Assembly (NCBI RefSeq): GCF_030643825.1
Contig: NZ_CP101717.1
Coordinates: 930,001-994,000, forward strand
Direction: 5' to 3'
From: Salinispirillum sp. LH 10-3-1
Lineage (GTDB): Bacteria; Pseudomonadota; Gammaproteobacteria; Pseudomonadales; Natronospirillaceae
DNA: 64,000 nt
The notes below the pieces were generated by a model, which was not told the origin of the DNA, made no database searches, and was given only the letters and a program-made list of their open reading frames with translations. A program made the position numbers and the translations under genes. Of the stretch, positions 30,490 to 40,370 are shown piece by piece (the stretch's first letter is position 1; each line of letters starts with the position of its first letter).

Positions 30490-31089
30490 GTGGTGACTTT
30501 TTTACCCATTTTTCCGCTATCGCAGCCTATGTTTCCGGGTTGTCGGTTACCGTTGCGTATCTTTGAGCCGCGGTACCTGCGTATGGTGTCTGAATCCAGT
30601 CGAGATGGTACGGGGTTCGTCATCACTTTGTTGCAGGAAGGCCAAGAGGTCATTCGGTCGGGCAGCCGAGCGGCCACCTTTCATGATCTGGGCTGTCATT
30701 GCCAAATTGTCGACTTTGAGCAACTGCCGGGCGGGTTACTGGGTATCACCATTGAAGGCCAAGCAGAAATGTGGATTGAAACAGCGCATCAGGAGGAAGA
30801 TGGGCTCTGGATGGGCAAGACACATCGTGCCGAAGTCCAGCCCTTGGCGCTGGATGAGCCGCTGGAAGATCTGATGGCGGTGATGGCAGAGCTGAAAACT
30901 CACCCTTTGTTGGACAGCTTGGTGCCTGAAGAGGCGGTAGAAGACATGGATCCAGTACGTTTGCTGAACACGCTGTGCTGCTGGTTGCCGATGTCGGAAG
31001 TGCAGAAACAGGCGCTGTTGACGGACTTGAATTTGCAACAGCGCTTGGCGGGGTTGCGGGGTGTACTCGATGAGTGGATGCGCTCTTAG
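30490..31089 (+). CDS. LON substrate-binding-domain protein (peptidase S16-like, no protease)
   Basis: The protein consists of a Lon N-terminal (LON) domain only, with the landmarks FPLSQPMFPGCRLPLRIFEPRY and GFVITLL; no AAA or Ser-Lys protease domain follows. Such stand-alone LON proteins (about 190-220 residues) are common in proteobacteria and have no settled function. The frame opens at 30433, but homologues begin just before the hydrophobic TFLPIFPL, so GTG 30490 (or GTG 30493), preceded by GAGAG at 30481, is chosen. It is transcribed alone, divergent from minC; the gap upstream shows a possible -10 TATTAT at 30454. Confidence 0.82.
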   Translation: MVTFLPIFPLSQPMFPGCRLPLRIFEPRYLRMVSESSRDGTGFVITLLQEGQEVIRSGSRAATFHDLGCHCQIVDFEQLPGGLLGITIEGQAEMWIETAHQEEDGLWMGKTHRAEVQPLALDEPLEDLMAVMAELKTHPLLDSLVPEEAVEDMDPVRLLNTLCCWLPMSEVQKQALLTDLNLQQRLAGLRGVLDEWMRS

Positions 31090-31177
31090 GGCGGCAATTT
31101 AATTCATCGCTATGAAAATGCCTCACGCGGTCGCGTTCCTCGGGTAGCTCAGGGCAGTGTATACTGTGTGCAAAACC

Positions 31178-31200
31178 AGCCAGCAGGCTGGCTTCCTACA
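31178..31200. repeat. REP-like hairpin upstream of proA
   Basis: AGCCAGC at 31178-31184 pairs perfectly with GCTGGCT at 31187-31193, followed by TCCTAC; read on the reverse strand it begins GTAGGAAGCC. It matches the elements after moaE and after the cold-shock gene at about 17 of 21 positions in reverse orientation. A TATACT lies 13 bases upstream at 31160, a possible proA promoter -10 without a good -35. Confidence 0.6.
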
Positions 31201-31235
31201 GAAAATTATTACTTCATTTCGTGACGGATCCTTTC

Positions 31236-32489
31236 ATGGACATTCAAGCCTACGTTGAGCAGGTTGGGCAGCAGGCCAGAACTGCGGCAACCGTAATGAT
31301 GACCGCCAGTGCAGGACAAAAAAATACGGCGCTCGAACAGATAGCCCAAGCCCTGCGTGACGGGCAGGATTACATCATCGCTGAAAACCAAAAAGATTTG
31401 GCGGCAGGGCGTGACAGGGGCCTGACCGATGCCATGCTTGACCGGCTTACGCTAAACGATGAGCGCATCGCCGGCATGATAGAAGGCCTGCGGCAGGTGG
31501 CGTCGCTGCAAGATCCCGTGGGCGCCATTAATGGTATGGAATATCGGCCGTCCGGTATTCAAGTCGGAAAGATGCGCGTGCCCTTGGGGGTTATTGGCAT
31601 CATTTATGAGTCGCGCCCCAATGTCACCATTGAAGCCGCAGCACTGTGTTTGAAGTCGGGCAATGCCGCCATTTTACGCGGTGGCAGCGAAGCTATTCAC
31701 TCGAATCAAGCATTGGCCAGCTGTGTGCAATCCGGTCTGGCGGCGGCGGGTATACCAGAGCATGGCGTACAAGTGATCAATACCACGGATCGTGCGGTGG
31801 TGGGCGCCCTTATTACCATGCCCCAATACGTTGATGTCTTGGTGCCGCGTGGCGGAAAGGGTTTGATCGAGCGCATATCGCAAGACGCGCGAGTGCCGGT
31901 GATCAAACACCTCGACGGCATTTGCCACGTGTACATCGACGCCCAAGCGGACCTCGACAAAGCGCAGCGCATCGCTCTGAACGCCAAAACGCACCGGTAC
32001 GGTGTGTGTAATGCCATGGAAACCTTGCTGGTGCATGAAGTCGTGGCCGCTGAGGTGCTGCCTAAGCTGGCAGCTGCTTATGCGGAAAAGGGTGTTGAGC
32101 TGCGCGGCTGTGCGGCGACGCAAGCGATCATTGCGTGTAATACGGCTACCGAAGAAGATTGGGAAACCGAATATTTGGCGCCTATTTTGTCAATCAAGGT
32201 GGTGGCCGATTCTGACGCAGCGATAGCGCACATTAATCGTTATGGCTCGCAGCACACCGACGCGATCGTGACTGAAAACTACACCTTGGCGCGTCACTTT
32301 TTGGCCGCGGTTGATTCAAGCTCGGTCATGATCAACGCATCAACACGCTTTGCGGACGGCTTTGAATATGGGCTGGGTGCGGAGATTGGTATTTCCACCG
32401 ACAAGTTGCACGCACGTGGGCCTGTGGGCCTGCTGGGGTTGACCAGTGAAAAATATGTCGTGTTTGGCGACGGGCACATTCGCCAGTGA
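31236..32489 (+). CDS. proA: Gamma-glutamyl phosphate reductase ProA
   Basis: ProA reduces gamma-glutamyl phosphate to the semialdehyde in proline synthesis. The protein shows family landmarks [21 protein letters not shown], and the catalytic-cysteine segment DGICHVYID. Two starts are possible: GTG 31221 (422 residues) and ATG 31236 (417 residues, used here). Neither has a strong ribosome site. proB is not adjacent. The downstream nadD begins eight bases after the stop, followed by rsfS and rlmH, an arrangement shared with Pseudomonas. Confidence 0.95.
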   Translation: MDIQAYVEQVGQQARTAATVMMTASAGQKNTALEQIAQALRDGQDYIIAENQKDLAAGRDRGLTDAMLDRLTLNDERIAGMIEGLRQVASLQDPVGAINGMEYRPSGIQVGKMRVPLGVIGIIYESRPNVTIEAAALCLKSGNAAILRGGSEAIHSNQALASCVQSGLAAAGIPEHGVQVINTTDRAVVGALITMPQYVDVLVPRGGKGLIERISQDARVPVIKHLDGICHVYIDAQADLDKAQRIALNAKTHRYGVCNAMETLLVHEVVAAEVLPKLAAAYAEKGVELRGCAATQAIIACNTATEEDWETEYLAPILSIKVVADSDAAIAHINRYGSQHTDAIVTENYTLARHFLAAVDSSSVMINASTRFADGFEYGLGAEIGISTDKLHARGPVGLLGLTSEKYVVFGDGHIRQ

Positions 32490-32496
32490 GAATGAC

Positions 32497-33147
32497 TTGT
32501 CGCTGATCATTGTCTATGGGGGCACCTTTGACCCCCCGCACCTGGCCCACCTAGGTGTCATGCAAGCAGCTTTGCAGCAGCTACCGGAAGCACGCTTGCT
32601 GCTGTTGCCGTGCTATATGCCGGTGCACAAGGCACGGCCAGGCGCTTCTGCCGCGCACCGTCTCGGCATGCTATCGGCGATGCTGGCGGCCGAGCCGCAG
32701 CTCATGGGTCGGGTGCAAATCGACGACCGCGAACTGCAAGCCGAGTCGCCACGCTACACGGTTGATACATTGGCAGAGCTGCGCGCTGAACTGGGCTCGG
32801 ATCAGCCATTGGCTTTTTTGATGGGCGGTGATTCATTACAGGGACTCAGTTCCTGGCAGCGGTGGCGTGAATTAACGAACTTTTGTCATCTGCTGGTTTA
32901 CCCACGGCCTGGCTATGCATTGCCGCAAGAAGGGGTGTTAGGTCAGTTTTTGGCAGGCAAGTGGTTGCCCAACCAGCAGTGCGCGAGACTGGCGCAGACT
33001 CCTTTTGGGCAGGCATGTCTGCTATCCGGTACACTTATGCCGGCTGCCAGTCGAGAGATTCGTGCTGGAGCAGCGTCTATGCACTCCTCAGTGCCCAAGT
33101 CTGTGTTAAAATATATCGAGCAATACTCCTTATATCAAAATAGCTGA
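32497..33147 (+). CDS. nadD: Nicotinate-mononucleotide adenylyltransferase NadD
   Basis: NadD adenylates nicotinate mononucleotide in NAD synthesis. The frame starts inside proA, but the first plausible start is TTG 32497, seven bases after GAGA, giving 216 residues (E. coli 213). It shows the nucleotidyltransferase motif YGGTFDPPHLAH at the N terminus, MGGDSLQGL and a C-terminal SREIRAG in place of the usual ISSTXIR. NadC is encoded at 25.8 kb, so two steps of the pathway lie in the window. Confidence 0.93.
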   Translation: MSLIIVYGGTFDPPHLAHLGVMQAALQQLPEARLLLLPCYMPVHKARPGASAAHRLGMLSAMLAAEPQLMGRVQIDDRELQAESPRYTVDTLAELRAELGSDQPLAFLMGGDSLQGLSSWQRWRELTNFCHLLVYPRPGYALPQEGVLGQFLAGKWLPNQQCARLAQTPFGQACLLSGTLMPAASREIRAGAASMHSSVPKSVLKYIEQYSLYQNS

Positions 33148-33153
33148 GGCCGA

Positions 33154-33531
33154 ATGAACAGCGAACAAATGCAAGAAATCATCACGAATGCGCTGGAAGA
33201 CGTAAAAGCACAGAATCTAATAGCGCTCGACGTTCGTGATAAGACCAGTGTCACCGACATGATGTTGGTCGCCTCTGGTACGTCGACACGCCATCTGCAA
33301 GCCTTGGTGGCGAACGTAGATACCGAAATGTCGAAACTGGGTATCGAACCGCTGGGGCGCGAAGGCGAAACCGGGTCTGACTGGGTGTTAATCGACTACG
33401 GCGATGTCGTTGTACACGTGATGTTGCCGGAGACTCGTGCCCTCTACGACTTAGAGCAGCTCTGGTCAGGCGCGTCACCAAGTGACAATGTGGCGGGTGA
33501 TGGCACTTCGGCTGCTGACTCGGTCGAATGA
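33154..33531 (+). CDS. rsfS: Ribosomal silencing factor RsfS
   Basis: RsfS binds ribosomal protein L14 and blocks subunit joining in stationary phase. The 125-residue protein has the RsfS/Iojap landmarks ALDVRDKTSVTDMM, SGTSTRHLQAL, EGETGSDWVLIDYGDVVVH and YDLEQLW. It follows nadD after six bases and overlaps rlmH at ATGA. Confidence 0.95.
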   Translation: MNSEQMQEIITNALEDVKAQNLIALDVRDKTSVTDMMLVASGTSTRHLQALVANVDTEMSKLGIEPLGREGETGSDWVLIDYGDVVVHVMLPETRALYDLEQLWSGASPSDNVAGDGTSAADSVE

Positions 33532-33992
33532 AGCTACGGATCCATTCGGTCGCTGGCAAAATGCCAGCCTGGGTGCAAGCTGGGGTAGACGAATACGTGA
33601 AACGTCTGCCCCGTGAGCTGGCACCTGAATGGGTTGATTTGCCTTTAGCCAAGCGTGCGCGAAATGTAAAAACTCTTGATGTTGTGGCGCAAGAAACGGA
33701 TCGTTTGTTGCGCAGTGTCCGCGAGGATCATGTCGTGCTGCTGGACATCAGTGGTAAGAATTGGTCCACCGAAGAGCTTGCCGAAAGTATGACGTCATGG
33801 CAGCGCGAAGGACGTGACGTCAGCTTGGTGGTGGGCGGACCTGACGGTGTCGACGACCGCTTGCGTCAGCGTGCGCAGCAACGTTGGTCGTTGTCGCGGC
33901 TGACCCTGCCGCACCCATTGGTGCGTGTTTTGTTGGCTGAGCAGTTGTATCGTGGGTGGACAGTGCAGCAAGGTCACCCGTATCACAAGTGA
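33528..33992 (+). CDS. rlmH: 23S rRNA pseudouridine-1915 N3-methyltransferase RlmH
   Basis: RlmH methylates pseudouridine 1915 in helix 69 of 23S rRNA. The 154-residue protein is a minimal SPOUT methyltransferase with the knot motifs LLDISGKNWSTEELA, LVVGGPDGVDD and LPHPLVRVLLAEQLYR. It overlaps rsfS at ATGA and is followed by mrdA. Confidence 0.96.
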   Translation: MKLRIHSVAGKMPAWVQAGVDEYVKRLPRELAPEWVDLPLAKRARNVKTLDVVAQETDRLLRSVREDHVVLLDISGKNWSTEELAESMTSWQREGRDVSLVVGGPDGVDDRLRQRAQQRWSLSRLTLPHPLVRVLLAEQLYRGWTVQQGHPYHK

Positions 33993-34027
33993 GTCGATGA
34001 CCCCACAACAGGCAAATAAAGAAACGT

Positions 34028-35905
34028 ATGACCAGACACCACTTTAAAGATCACGCACGCGAGCAGGTACTGGTATTCCGCCGCATGCTGGTGGCGTTCT
34101 CTTTCATTGTCGTCTTGTCGGGCATTTTGGCGGGTCGTCTTTTCTATCTGCAAATCGTTAAACACGATGTTCATGTCGCGCGTTCTAATAACAACCGCAT
34201 CGCCTTGCAGGCCTTACCACCGAACCGTGGTCTGATTTACGATAGTCGAGGGCGACTGTTGGCCGAAAACCTACCTAACCACCGTCTTAGCATCGTGCGC
34301 GAGCGCGTAACCGATCTGGACGCTACGCTTACACAGCTCAGTGAGCTGGTCGAGTTGTCGGAAGACGATATTGAGCGTTTTCGTCGGCAGCTAACGCGCT
34401 CGCGTCGTCCATTCTCGCCTGTGCCTCTAAAGGAAGGCCTATCAGAAGAGGAAATAGCGCGCCTCGCAGCGAATCGTTACTTCCTTGATGGCGCCATGGT
34501 TGAAGCCAGTCTTATGCGGCATTACCCGTATGGAGAAGTATTTGCACATTCGCTGGGCTATGTAGGGCGCATCAATATTGAAGAACGGCGGGTGCTGAAT
34601 GAATCACTTTACTCCGGAACGGAATACATTGGTAAGGCCGGTGTAGAACGTTTTTACGAATCCGCGTTGCTGGGTCAACCGGGTTCGCAAACCGTAGAGA
34701 TCAACGCGCGTGGCCGTGTTTTGCAGGTCTTGGAACGGACGCTACCCACACCGGGTGCCGATATTCAGCTCTATCTGGATATTGAGTTGCAGCAGGTAGC
34801 ATTTGAAGCCTTTGAGGGCCGCCGCGGCGCGGCGGTTGCAATAGATGTTAAAACGGGCGGTATCATCGCCATGGTGAGCAGTCCGAGTTTTGACGCCAAT
34901 TCCTTTGTGCGCGGGTTCAGTACGGCGGATTACGCTGTGTTGCGCGACAGCTACGATAAACCCTTTCTGGATCGTGCCACGCGTGGTCAGTATGCACCTG
35001 CCTCGACCATCAAGCCTTTTCTAGGTCTCGCGGGGCTGCAAGCAGGCACCACTACGTGGGACGCCACAATCAATGATCCGGGCTGGTTCCGCCTACCCAA
35101 CGATGACCGGCTCTACTACGACTGGACGTGGCGTACCCGTCGTGATGGGCATGGTACCCGTGTCGGCATGGTGCAGGCGATAGAGGAAAGCAGTAACACT
35201 TATTTCTATGACCTCGCCTTTCGCACCCAATTAGAAGCCTTGCATGAAACGCTGGACGCTTTTGGCTTTGGTCGCAATACCGCAGCCGATGTACACAACC
35301 CGGCGCGTGGTCTTAACCCTTCGCGTGATTGGAAACGGCAGCGTCACGGCATGCCATGGTTCGCCGGAGATACAGTCAACTTGGGCATTGGACAAGGTTT
35401 TCTGCTAACTACCCCACTGCAGATGAGTATTGCTACTGCAGTAATTGCACGGGAAGGGGAGTGGTTTGTGCCACGATTGCTGAAGGACAGCTCAGACCCC
35501 GAATTACTGGCCGCGCTGCCGGAAGTGCAAGCGCATATTGAGCTGGATGATCCGTCACACTGGGGCAGAATGGCGAGCGCAATGCGACGTGTGGTGCATG
35601 GCCCTCGAGGAACTGCGCGGCGCTTGGCGGTGGGTATTGATTATGAAATTGCCGGAAAAACGGGCACGGCGCAGGTCTTCAGTATCGAAGACTTTGAAGA
35701 GTTTGATTCCGAACAAACAGCGGAACGCTTACGTGACCACGCCTGGTTTATGGGTTATGCCCCTTACAATGACCCACAAATTGCCGTGGCGGTGATCGTA
35801 GAAAATGGTGCCAGTGGTGGTGGTATTGCTGGCCCTGTTGCGCGGAAGATATTTGATCACTATATGGCGCAGCCGCGTGACGAGGTATTAGCGTTTGAAT
35901 ATTAA
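34028..35905 (+). CDS. mrdA: Penicillin-binding protein 2 (elongasome transpeptidase)
   Basis: PBP2 crosslinks new peptidoglycan during lateral growth together with RodA. The 625-residue protein has a cytoplasmic tail, one membrane helix (about 21-42), a pedestal domain, and the transpeptidase domain with SxxK (PASTIKPF, S326 and K329), SxN (ESSNTYFYDL) and KTGT (GKTGTAQV). All three catalytic motifs are intact. Its last 11 bases overlap rodA. Confidence 0.97.
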   Translation: MTRHHFKDHAREQVLVFRRMLVAFSFIVVLSGILAGRLFYLQIVKHDVHVARSNNNRIALQALPPNRGLIYDSRGRLLAENLPNHRLSIVRERVTDLDATLTQLSELVELSEDDIERFRRQLTRSRRPFSPVPLKEGLSEEEIARLAANRYFLDGAMVEASLMRHYPYGEVFAHSLGYVGRINIEERRVLNESLYSGTEYIGKAGVERFYESALLGQPGSQTVEINARGRVLQVLERTLPTPGADIQLYLDIELQQVAFEAFEGRRGAAVAIDVKTGGIIAMVSSPSFDANSFVRGFSTADYAVLRDSYDKPFLDRATRGQYAPASTIKPFLGLAGLQAGTTTWDATINDPGWFRLPNDDRLYYDWTWRTRRDGHGTRVGMVQAIEESSNTYFYDLAFRTQLEALHETLDAFGFGRNTAADVHNPARGLNPSRDWKRQRHGMPWFAGDTVNLGIGQGFLLTTPLQMSIATAVIAREGEWFVPRLLKDSSDPELLAALPEVQAHIELDDPSHWGRMASAMRRVVHGPRGTARRLAVGIDYEIAGKTGTAQVFSIEDFEEFDSEQTAERLRDHAWFMGYAPYNDPQIAVAVIVENGASGGGIAGPVARKIFDHYMAQPRDEVLAFEY

Positions 35906-37028
35906 AGGTTATGTTCGGACATTGCCCACAGTGAATCTGGGCAGTCAGCGCGCCCTGTCGTATCGATTGCATCTGGACCTGCCGTTATTGCTCATGCTTA
36001 CACTGTTGATGTTTGCGGGGCTTGTGGTGCTGTACAGCGCTACCGGTGGCAATGTGGAGTTTGTGCAGCGACAAGGCATTCGCATATTGGTTGCCTTTGG
36101 CGCGATGTTTGCGTTGGCCCAGTTCGATCCGAGAACGATTCAGCGCTGGGGCGGCGTCGCTTATCTCGGTGGCTTGGTGCTGTTGGTGGCCGTCTTACTG
36201 TATGGTACCACTGTCAACGGTGCCCAGCGTTGGTTGCGTATTCCTGGGGTTATTACCTTCCAGCCGGCTGAGGTGATGAAGCTTGCCGTGCCCGCTATGG
36301 TGGCATGGTACCTGGCCCGCAATGAGTTGCCGCCGCGCTTTAAACACCTGTGTGTGGCTCTGTTGTTGATTGTGGTGCCTACCTTATTAATTCTGCAGCA
36401 GCCAGACCTCGGCACCTCGTTGCTTATTATCAGCAGTGGTGTTTTTGTTATCTTTTTGGCTGGTATGAGCTGGTGGTACATCACCGCTGGCTTGCTGGGT
36501 GCGGCGGCATCCTTTCCTTTGCTCTGGCTATTTGTCTTACGGGACTACCAAAAACAACGTATTTTAACCATGTTTGACCCTGAGCAAGACCGTCTAGGTT
36601 CGGGCTGGAACATTATTCAGTCGAAAACAGCGATTGGATCCGGTGGCTGGGATGGCAAAGGTTTTATGGAAGGCACGCAATCCCAGCTTGATTTCTTGCC
36701 GGAGAGTCACACCGATTTCATTGTGGCGGTCTTGGCCGAAGAGTTCGGTTTGCTTGGCATGTTATTGCTGTTGACCTTGTATTTGGCCATTTCCGCGCGT
36801 TGCCTCATGATTGCCATTGGCGGCCGGGATACCTTTGGACGCCTACTCGCAGGCGGCTTGACGCTGGTTTTCTTTATTTATGTCTTTGTAAATGTCGGTA
36901 TGGTTTCTGGTATTTTGCCGGTAGTCGGTGTGCCATTACCCCTAGTCAGCTATGGTGGTACGTCTATTGTTACCCTGATGGCTGGATTTGGCATAATCAT
37001 GTCGGTCGCAACTCATAAGAACGTATAA
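35895..37028 (+). CDS. rodA: Lateral peptidoglycan polymerase RodA (SEDS family)
   Basis: RodA polymerises lipid II for side-wall growth. The 377-residue protein has about ten membrane segments and the SEDS motifs FQPAEVMKL, QPDLGTS, PESHTDFI and PLVSYGGTS. The start is TTG 35895, inside the mrdA 3' end, nine bases after GAGG, so it is probably translationally coupled to mrdA. Pairing with mrdA separates it from FtsW at 4446. Confidence 0.96.
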   Translation: MNIKGYVRTLPTVNLGSQRALSYRLHLDLPLLLMLTLLMFAGLVVLYSATGGNVEFVQRQGIRILVAFGAMFALAQFDPRTIQRWGGVAYLGGLVLLVAVLLYGTTVNGAQRWLRIPGVITFQPAEVMKLAVPAMVAWYLARNELPPRFKHLCVALLLIVVPTLLILQQPDLGTSLLIISSGVFVIFLAGMSWWYITAGLLGAAASFPLLWLFVLRDYQKQRILTMFDPEQDRLGSGWNIIQSKTAIGSGGWDGKGFMEGTQSQLDFLPESHTDFIVAVLAEEFGLLGMLLLLTLYLAISARCLMIAIGGRDTFGRLLAGGLTLVFFIYVFVNVGMVSGILPVVGVPLPLVSYGGTSIVTLMAGFGIIMSVATHKNV

Positions 37029-37037
37029 GAGGTAAGT

Positions 37038-38018
37038 ATGCGAAAATGGATATTCAGCTTTGTTGGCAGTATGGCGATGATGGTGCCGTTAACGGTCACG
37101 GCGCAGGCCAGTACGGGTTTTTTGAGTGATCCACGGGCTGAGACTCTGGTCGAAGAGTTGGTGGAGTTTGGTCTAGATCCAGACAAGGTGCGTTATTGGT
37201 TGAGTCAGGGTAATTATCTTGAGTCCACCACCACCAATATTGCTGCCCCACGTGAACAAACATCTACCTATCGTGAGTACCGCCCATTGTTTGTCGCTGA
37301 GTCGACCATCCGGGGTGGTAAAGAGTTCATGGCAGAGCACGCAGAAACCCTGGCGCGCGTTGAAGCAGAGTTGGGCGTCGACCCCAAGGTGGTGGTTGCC
37401 ATCATCGGCGTCGAAACGCGTTATGGTCGGCTGACCGGGCGAGACCGCGTAATTGATGCCTTAGGTACTTTGGCGTTCAGCGATAATCGTCGTAATGACT
37501 ATTTCTATCGCGAGCTACGCGCGCTGTTTCGTATTGCTCATGAAGAACAAATAGATCCCTTGCTCCTGCGTGGCTCCTATGCTGGCGCCATGGGCGTGCC
37601 GCAATTTATGCCGAGCAGCTACATGGCCTACGCCATTGACTTCAATAATGATGGTAAGCGGGATATCTGGAATAACCCCGTGGATGCGATCGGCAGTGTT
37701 GCTAACTACTTGGCTGCGCACCGTTGGGAGCGTGATGGTCCGGTTGCCATGCGAGCGCGCGTCAGTGGTGACGATTTCGAAGACATTGTGGCAAACACCA
37801 GGTTGCAACCGCACACGTCAGTAGCCGATACCCTAGCCAGTGGTTGGGAGCCTATTTACGACATTGACAATGATCGGATGGCCTCTACTTTTCGTTTAGA
37901 CGGCGAGCATGGCGCCGAGTTTTGGTACGGGTTTAACAACCTGTACGTCATCAGTCGTTACAATCGGAGCCTGAGCTATGCGATGGCGGTTTATCAGTTG
38001 AGCCAGGAATTTAGATGA
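37038..38018 (+). CDS. mltB: Lytic murein transglycosylase B
   Basis: MltB cleaves the MurNAc-GlcNAc bond with formation of the anhydro product. The 326-residue protein has a signal peptide (about 1-26, ending AQAS), the catalytic glutamate in GVETRYGR, and LRGSYAGAMGVPQFMPSSY. Unlike the E. coli protein there is no lipobox cysteine, so it should be soluble in the periplasm. It overlaps rlpA by four bases. Confidence 0.95.
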   Translation: MRKWIFSFVGSMAMMVPLTVTAQASTGFLSDPRAETLVEELVEFGLDPDKVRYWLSQGNYLESTTTNIAAPREQTSTYREYRPLFVAESTIRGGKEFMAEHAETLARVEAELGVDPKVVVAIIGVETRYGRLTGRDRVIDALGTLAFSDNRRNDYFYRELRALFRIAHEEQIDPLLLRGSYAGAMGVPQFMPSSYMAYAIDFNNDGKRDIWNNPVDAIGSVANYLAAHRWERDGPVAMRARVSGDDFEDIVANTRLQPHTSVADTLASGWEPIYDIDNDRMASTFRLDGEHGAEFWYGFNNLYVISRYNRSLSYAMAVYQLSQEFR

Positions 38019-38839
38019 TGCGAACACCAGTTCTTGCAGTCGCTGTCACTGCATTACTGTTAGTTGTGGCTGGTTGTGCCGGTCACTATGCCGCTTTGGA
38101 TGATACCACTCCGACGCGAGTCGGCGGCGATACGGCAGGTGGGCGCTATGCCATGGCGCAAGACCGCCCTCCATCACGCACCATTACTGCAGATCAAGTG
38201 CAGGACGTAGTCCCTATCTACGAACCTCCCTCTCGCGGCGGTAATTCTGACTACACCATTGGTGGTGTGCGTTATCAAGTCATGGCATCAGCCGAAGGCT
38301 ATCGCGCCGAGGGGGTGGCGTCCTGGTATGGTGAAAAGTTCCATGGGCACACCACTTCAAATGGTGAAACCTATGACATGTACCAGCTTTCCGCGGCGCA
38401 TACACGGCTTCCTCTACCCACCTATGTGCGAGTAACCAACCTCGAGAATGGCCGCGAAGTGATCGTGCGTGTCAATGACCGCGGCCCCTTTCATGATAAT
38501 CGGTTGATCGATCTTTCCTATGCGGCGGCGGTGCGTCTTGGTTTCGCTGACCAAGGTGTTGCACGCGTCCGAGTAGAGGCGTTGCCACGTAATCAGCATG
38601 CGTCTGCAGCAGCAGCGCCAGCCCGTTATTGGCTGCAGTTTGGCGCGTTTCGTGAAGAGCGAACCGCACGTCAGTTCAGTCAGCAAGTCAGTACAGAGCT
38701 AGGGCAGCAGGCGTCGATTGAAGAAGAGGGCGGGGTGTTTCGTGTGCGCATGGGGCCCGTTCATTTGTCGCGCGCCGAAGAGTTGCAGCGTAGCTGGCAA
38801 GGTAAAGGAAACGACAAGCCGCTGTTATTCCGGCGTTAA
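38015..38839 (+). CDS. rlpA: Septal-ring lipoprotein RlpA (DPBB and SPOR domains)
   Basis: RlpA is an outer-membrane lipoprotein; in Pseudomonas it is a lytic transglycosylase that acts on strands without stem peptides. The 274-residue protein has a lipobox (VVAGC), a double-psi beta-barrel domain (GVASWYGEKFHGHTTSNGE, RVNDRGPF), and a C-terminal SPOR domain (about 200-274, WLQFGAF) that binds denuded peptidoglycan at the septum. It lies between mltB and dacA. Confidence 0.95.
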   Translation: MMRTPVLAVAVTALLLVVAGCAGHYAALDDTTPTRVGGDTAGGRYAMAQDRPPSRTITADQVQDVVPIYEPPSRGGNSDYTIGGVRYQVMASAEGYRAEGVASWYGEKFHGHTTSNGETYDMYQLSAAHTRLPLPTYVRVTNLENGREVIVRVNDRGPFHDNRLIDLSYAAAVRLGFADQGVARVRVEALPRNQHASAAAAPARYWLQFGAFREERTARQFSQQVSTELGQQASIEEEGGVFRVRMGPVHLSRAEELQRSWQGKGNDKPLLFRR

Positions 38840-38936
38840 TCCGCGGAATACAGCTGCATTATTGCCTTGTGCTGTTAAAATAGCGCGCAATCGAGAATCC
38901 CTCACTTTATTCAATTAACGGGTTTGTATTTCTTCC

Positions 38937-40085
38937 ATGATGAAAAAAGTATTATTTTCAGCTGCTGTCTCGTTGTTGGCCCTCCCTTCCTTTGCGAACA
39001 CGCTTATTGTGCCAGCACCCCCCATGGTGGCGGCTAGTTCGTACATCATGATAGATGCTCACAGCGGTGCAGTATTGGTTGAGCACAATGCGGATCAACG
39101 TTTGCCGCCTGCCAGTCTGACGAAAATGATGACCGCCTACATTGCTGAAACGGAGCTGGCTGCAGGTCGGTTGCAGTTGGATGATCAAGTGCGCATCAGT
39201 GAAAAAGCGTGGCGTACTGGTGGCTCTAAAACCTTCGTGTTGGTCGATACGGACGTATCGGTGGAAGACTTGATGCGCGGGATAGTTATTCAATCGGGTA
39301 ACGATGCGTCTATTGCTATGGCCGAGCACCTGGCGGGTACAGAAGATAATTTTGCCGCGGTGATGAATCAATATGCCCAGCGCATGGGCTTGAGCAATAC
39401 GAACTTTGTGAACTCAACGGGCCTGCCAGCACCGAACCATTATTCCACTGCTCGCGATATGGCTATTTTGTCCACACACAAGGTGCTGGATCACCCACAG
39501 TATTACGCCTGGTACAGTGAACGCGAGTTTACGTTTTCTGGTATTACGCAGCCGAACCGCAACAGCTTGCTGTGGCAGAATCCGTTGGTTGACGGCTTAA
39601 AAACCGGCCATACTGAAGAGGCTGGATATTGCCTCGTGGCTTCGGCGGTCGACGAAGGCATGCGTCTCATTACCGTGGTAATGGGTACCAGTAGCAACCA
39701 AGCACGCATTCAGGAAACGCAGAAACTGCTGTCGTATGGCTTTCGCTACTTTGAAACCAATAAGCTGTTCGATGCGGTATCAAATCTACACGATGCTAGA
39801 ATTTGGGGCGGCGCTACTGATCAGGTAGCTTTAGGCTTGGTCGATGATCTCTTCGTGACCATACCGAAAGGGTCTTCCGGCTCGGTTCGTACTTTGCTGG
39901 AAGTTGATTCGCAGCTGGAAGCGCCCGTAACGACCGGTCAAGTTTTGGGTGAATTGCGCGTGATGCAGGGCGACCAAGTACTTGCTGTACGTGATTTAAT
40001 CGCCTTGGAAGATGTTGAGCGCGGTGGCTTCTTCAAGCGGATATGGGACTTTATCAAGCTGTTCTTTATTGGCATTTTTAGTTAG
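38937..40085 (+). CDS. dacA: D-alanyl-D-alanine carboxypeptidase (PBP5/6 family)
   Basis: This enzyme removes the terminal D-alanine from the pentapeptide. The 382-residue protein has a signal peptide ending SFA-NT, the motifs SLTK (S60, K63), SGN (IQSGNDASIA) and KTG (DGLKTGHTEEAGY), a beta-rich PBP5 C-terminal domain, and a C-terminal amphipathic anchor (FFKRIWDFIKLFFIG). Two adjacent ATG codons open the gene. It follows rlpA after 97 bases and precedes ybeD by 11 bases. Confidence 0.96.
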   Translation: MMKKVLFSAAVSLLALPSFANTLIVPAPPMVAASSYIMIDAHSGAVLVEHNADQRLPPASLTKMMTAYIAETELAAGRLQLDDQVRISEKAWRTGGSKTFVLVDTDVSVEDLMRGIVIQSGNDASIAMAEHLAGTEDNFAAVMNQYAQRMGLSNTNFVNSTGLPAPNHYSTARDMAILSTHKVLDHPQYYAWYSEREFTFSGITQPNRNSLLWQNPLVDGLKTGHTEEAGYCLVASAVDEGMRLITVVMGTSSNQARIQETQKLLSYGFRYFETNKLFDAVSNLHDARIWGGATDQVALGLVDDLFVTIPKGSSGSVRTLLEVDSQLEAPVTTGQVLGELRVMQGDQVLAVRDLIALEDVERGGFFKRIWDFIKLFFIGIFS

Positions 40086-40096
40086 GGGGTGTGCGG

Positions 40097-40369
40097 ATGA
40101 ATGAGCAAGACGCACCGAAGATAGAGTTTCCATGTAAGAATTACCCCGTCAAGGTGGTTGGTGAAGAAGGTGAAGGCTTTAAAGAATCTGTCTTCGCTGT
40201 TTTCGAGCATTTGGGTATTGAACACTCAACCACTCGTATACGCGAAATGCCCAGTAAAAATGGGCGTTTTGTTGCTCTGACGGTGCCCATTACTGCAGAA
40301 AGCGTGGAACAGCTTGCTACATTGAATACCGAGTTGCGTAAGCTGACCGCGGTTAAAATGGTTATCTGA
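40097..40369 (+). CDS. ybeD: DUF493 / YbeD family protein
   Basis: This is a small (90-residue) ACT-like protein of unknown function, almost always found between dacA and lipB. Landmarks are [14 protein letters not shown] and a C terminus ending AVKMVI. ATG 40097 is preferred over GTG 40091 because the G-rich ribosome site at 40084-40089 is spaced correctly only for the former. lipB begins one base after the stop. Confidence 0.9.
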   Translation: MNEQDAPKIEFPCKNYPVKVVGEEGEGFKESVFAVFEHLGIEHSTTRIREMPSKNGRFVALTVPITAESVEQLATLNTELRKLTAVKMVI

Positions 40370-40370
40370 G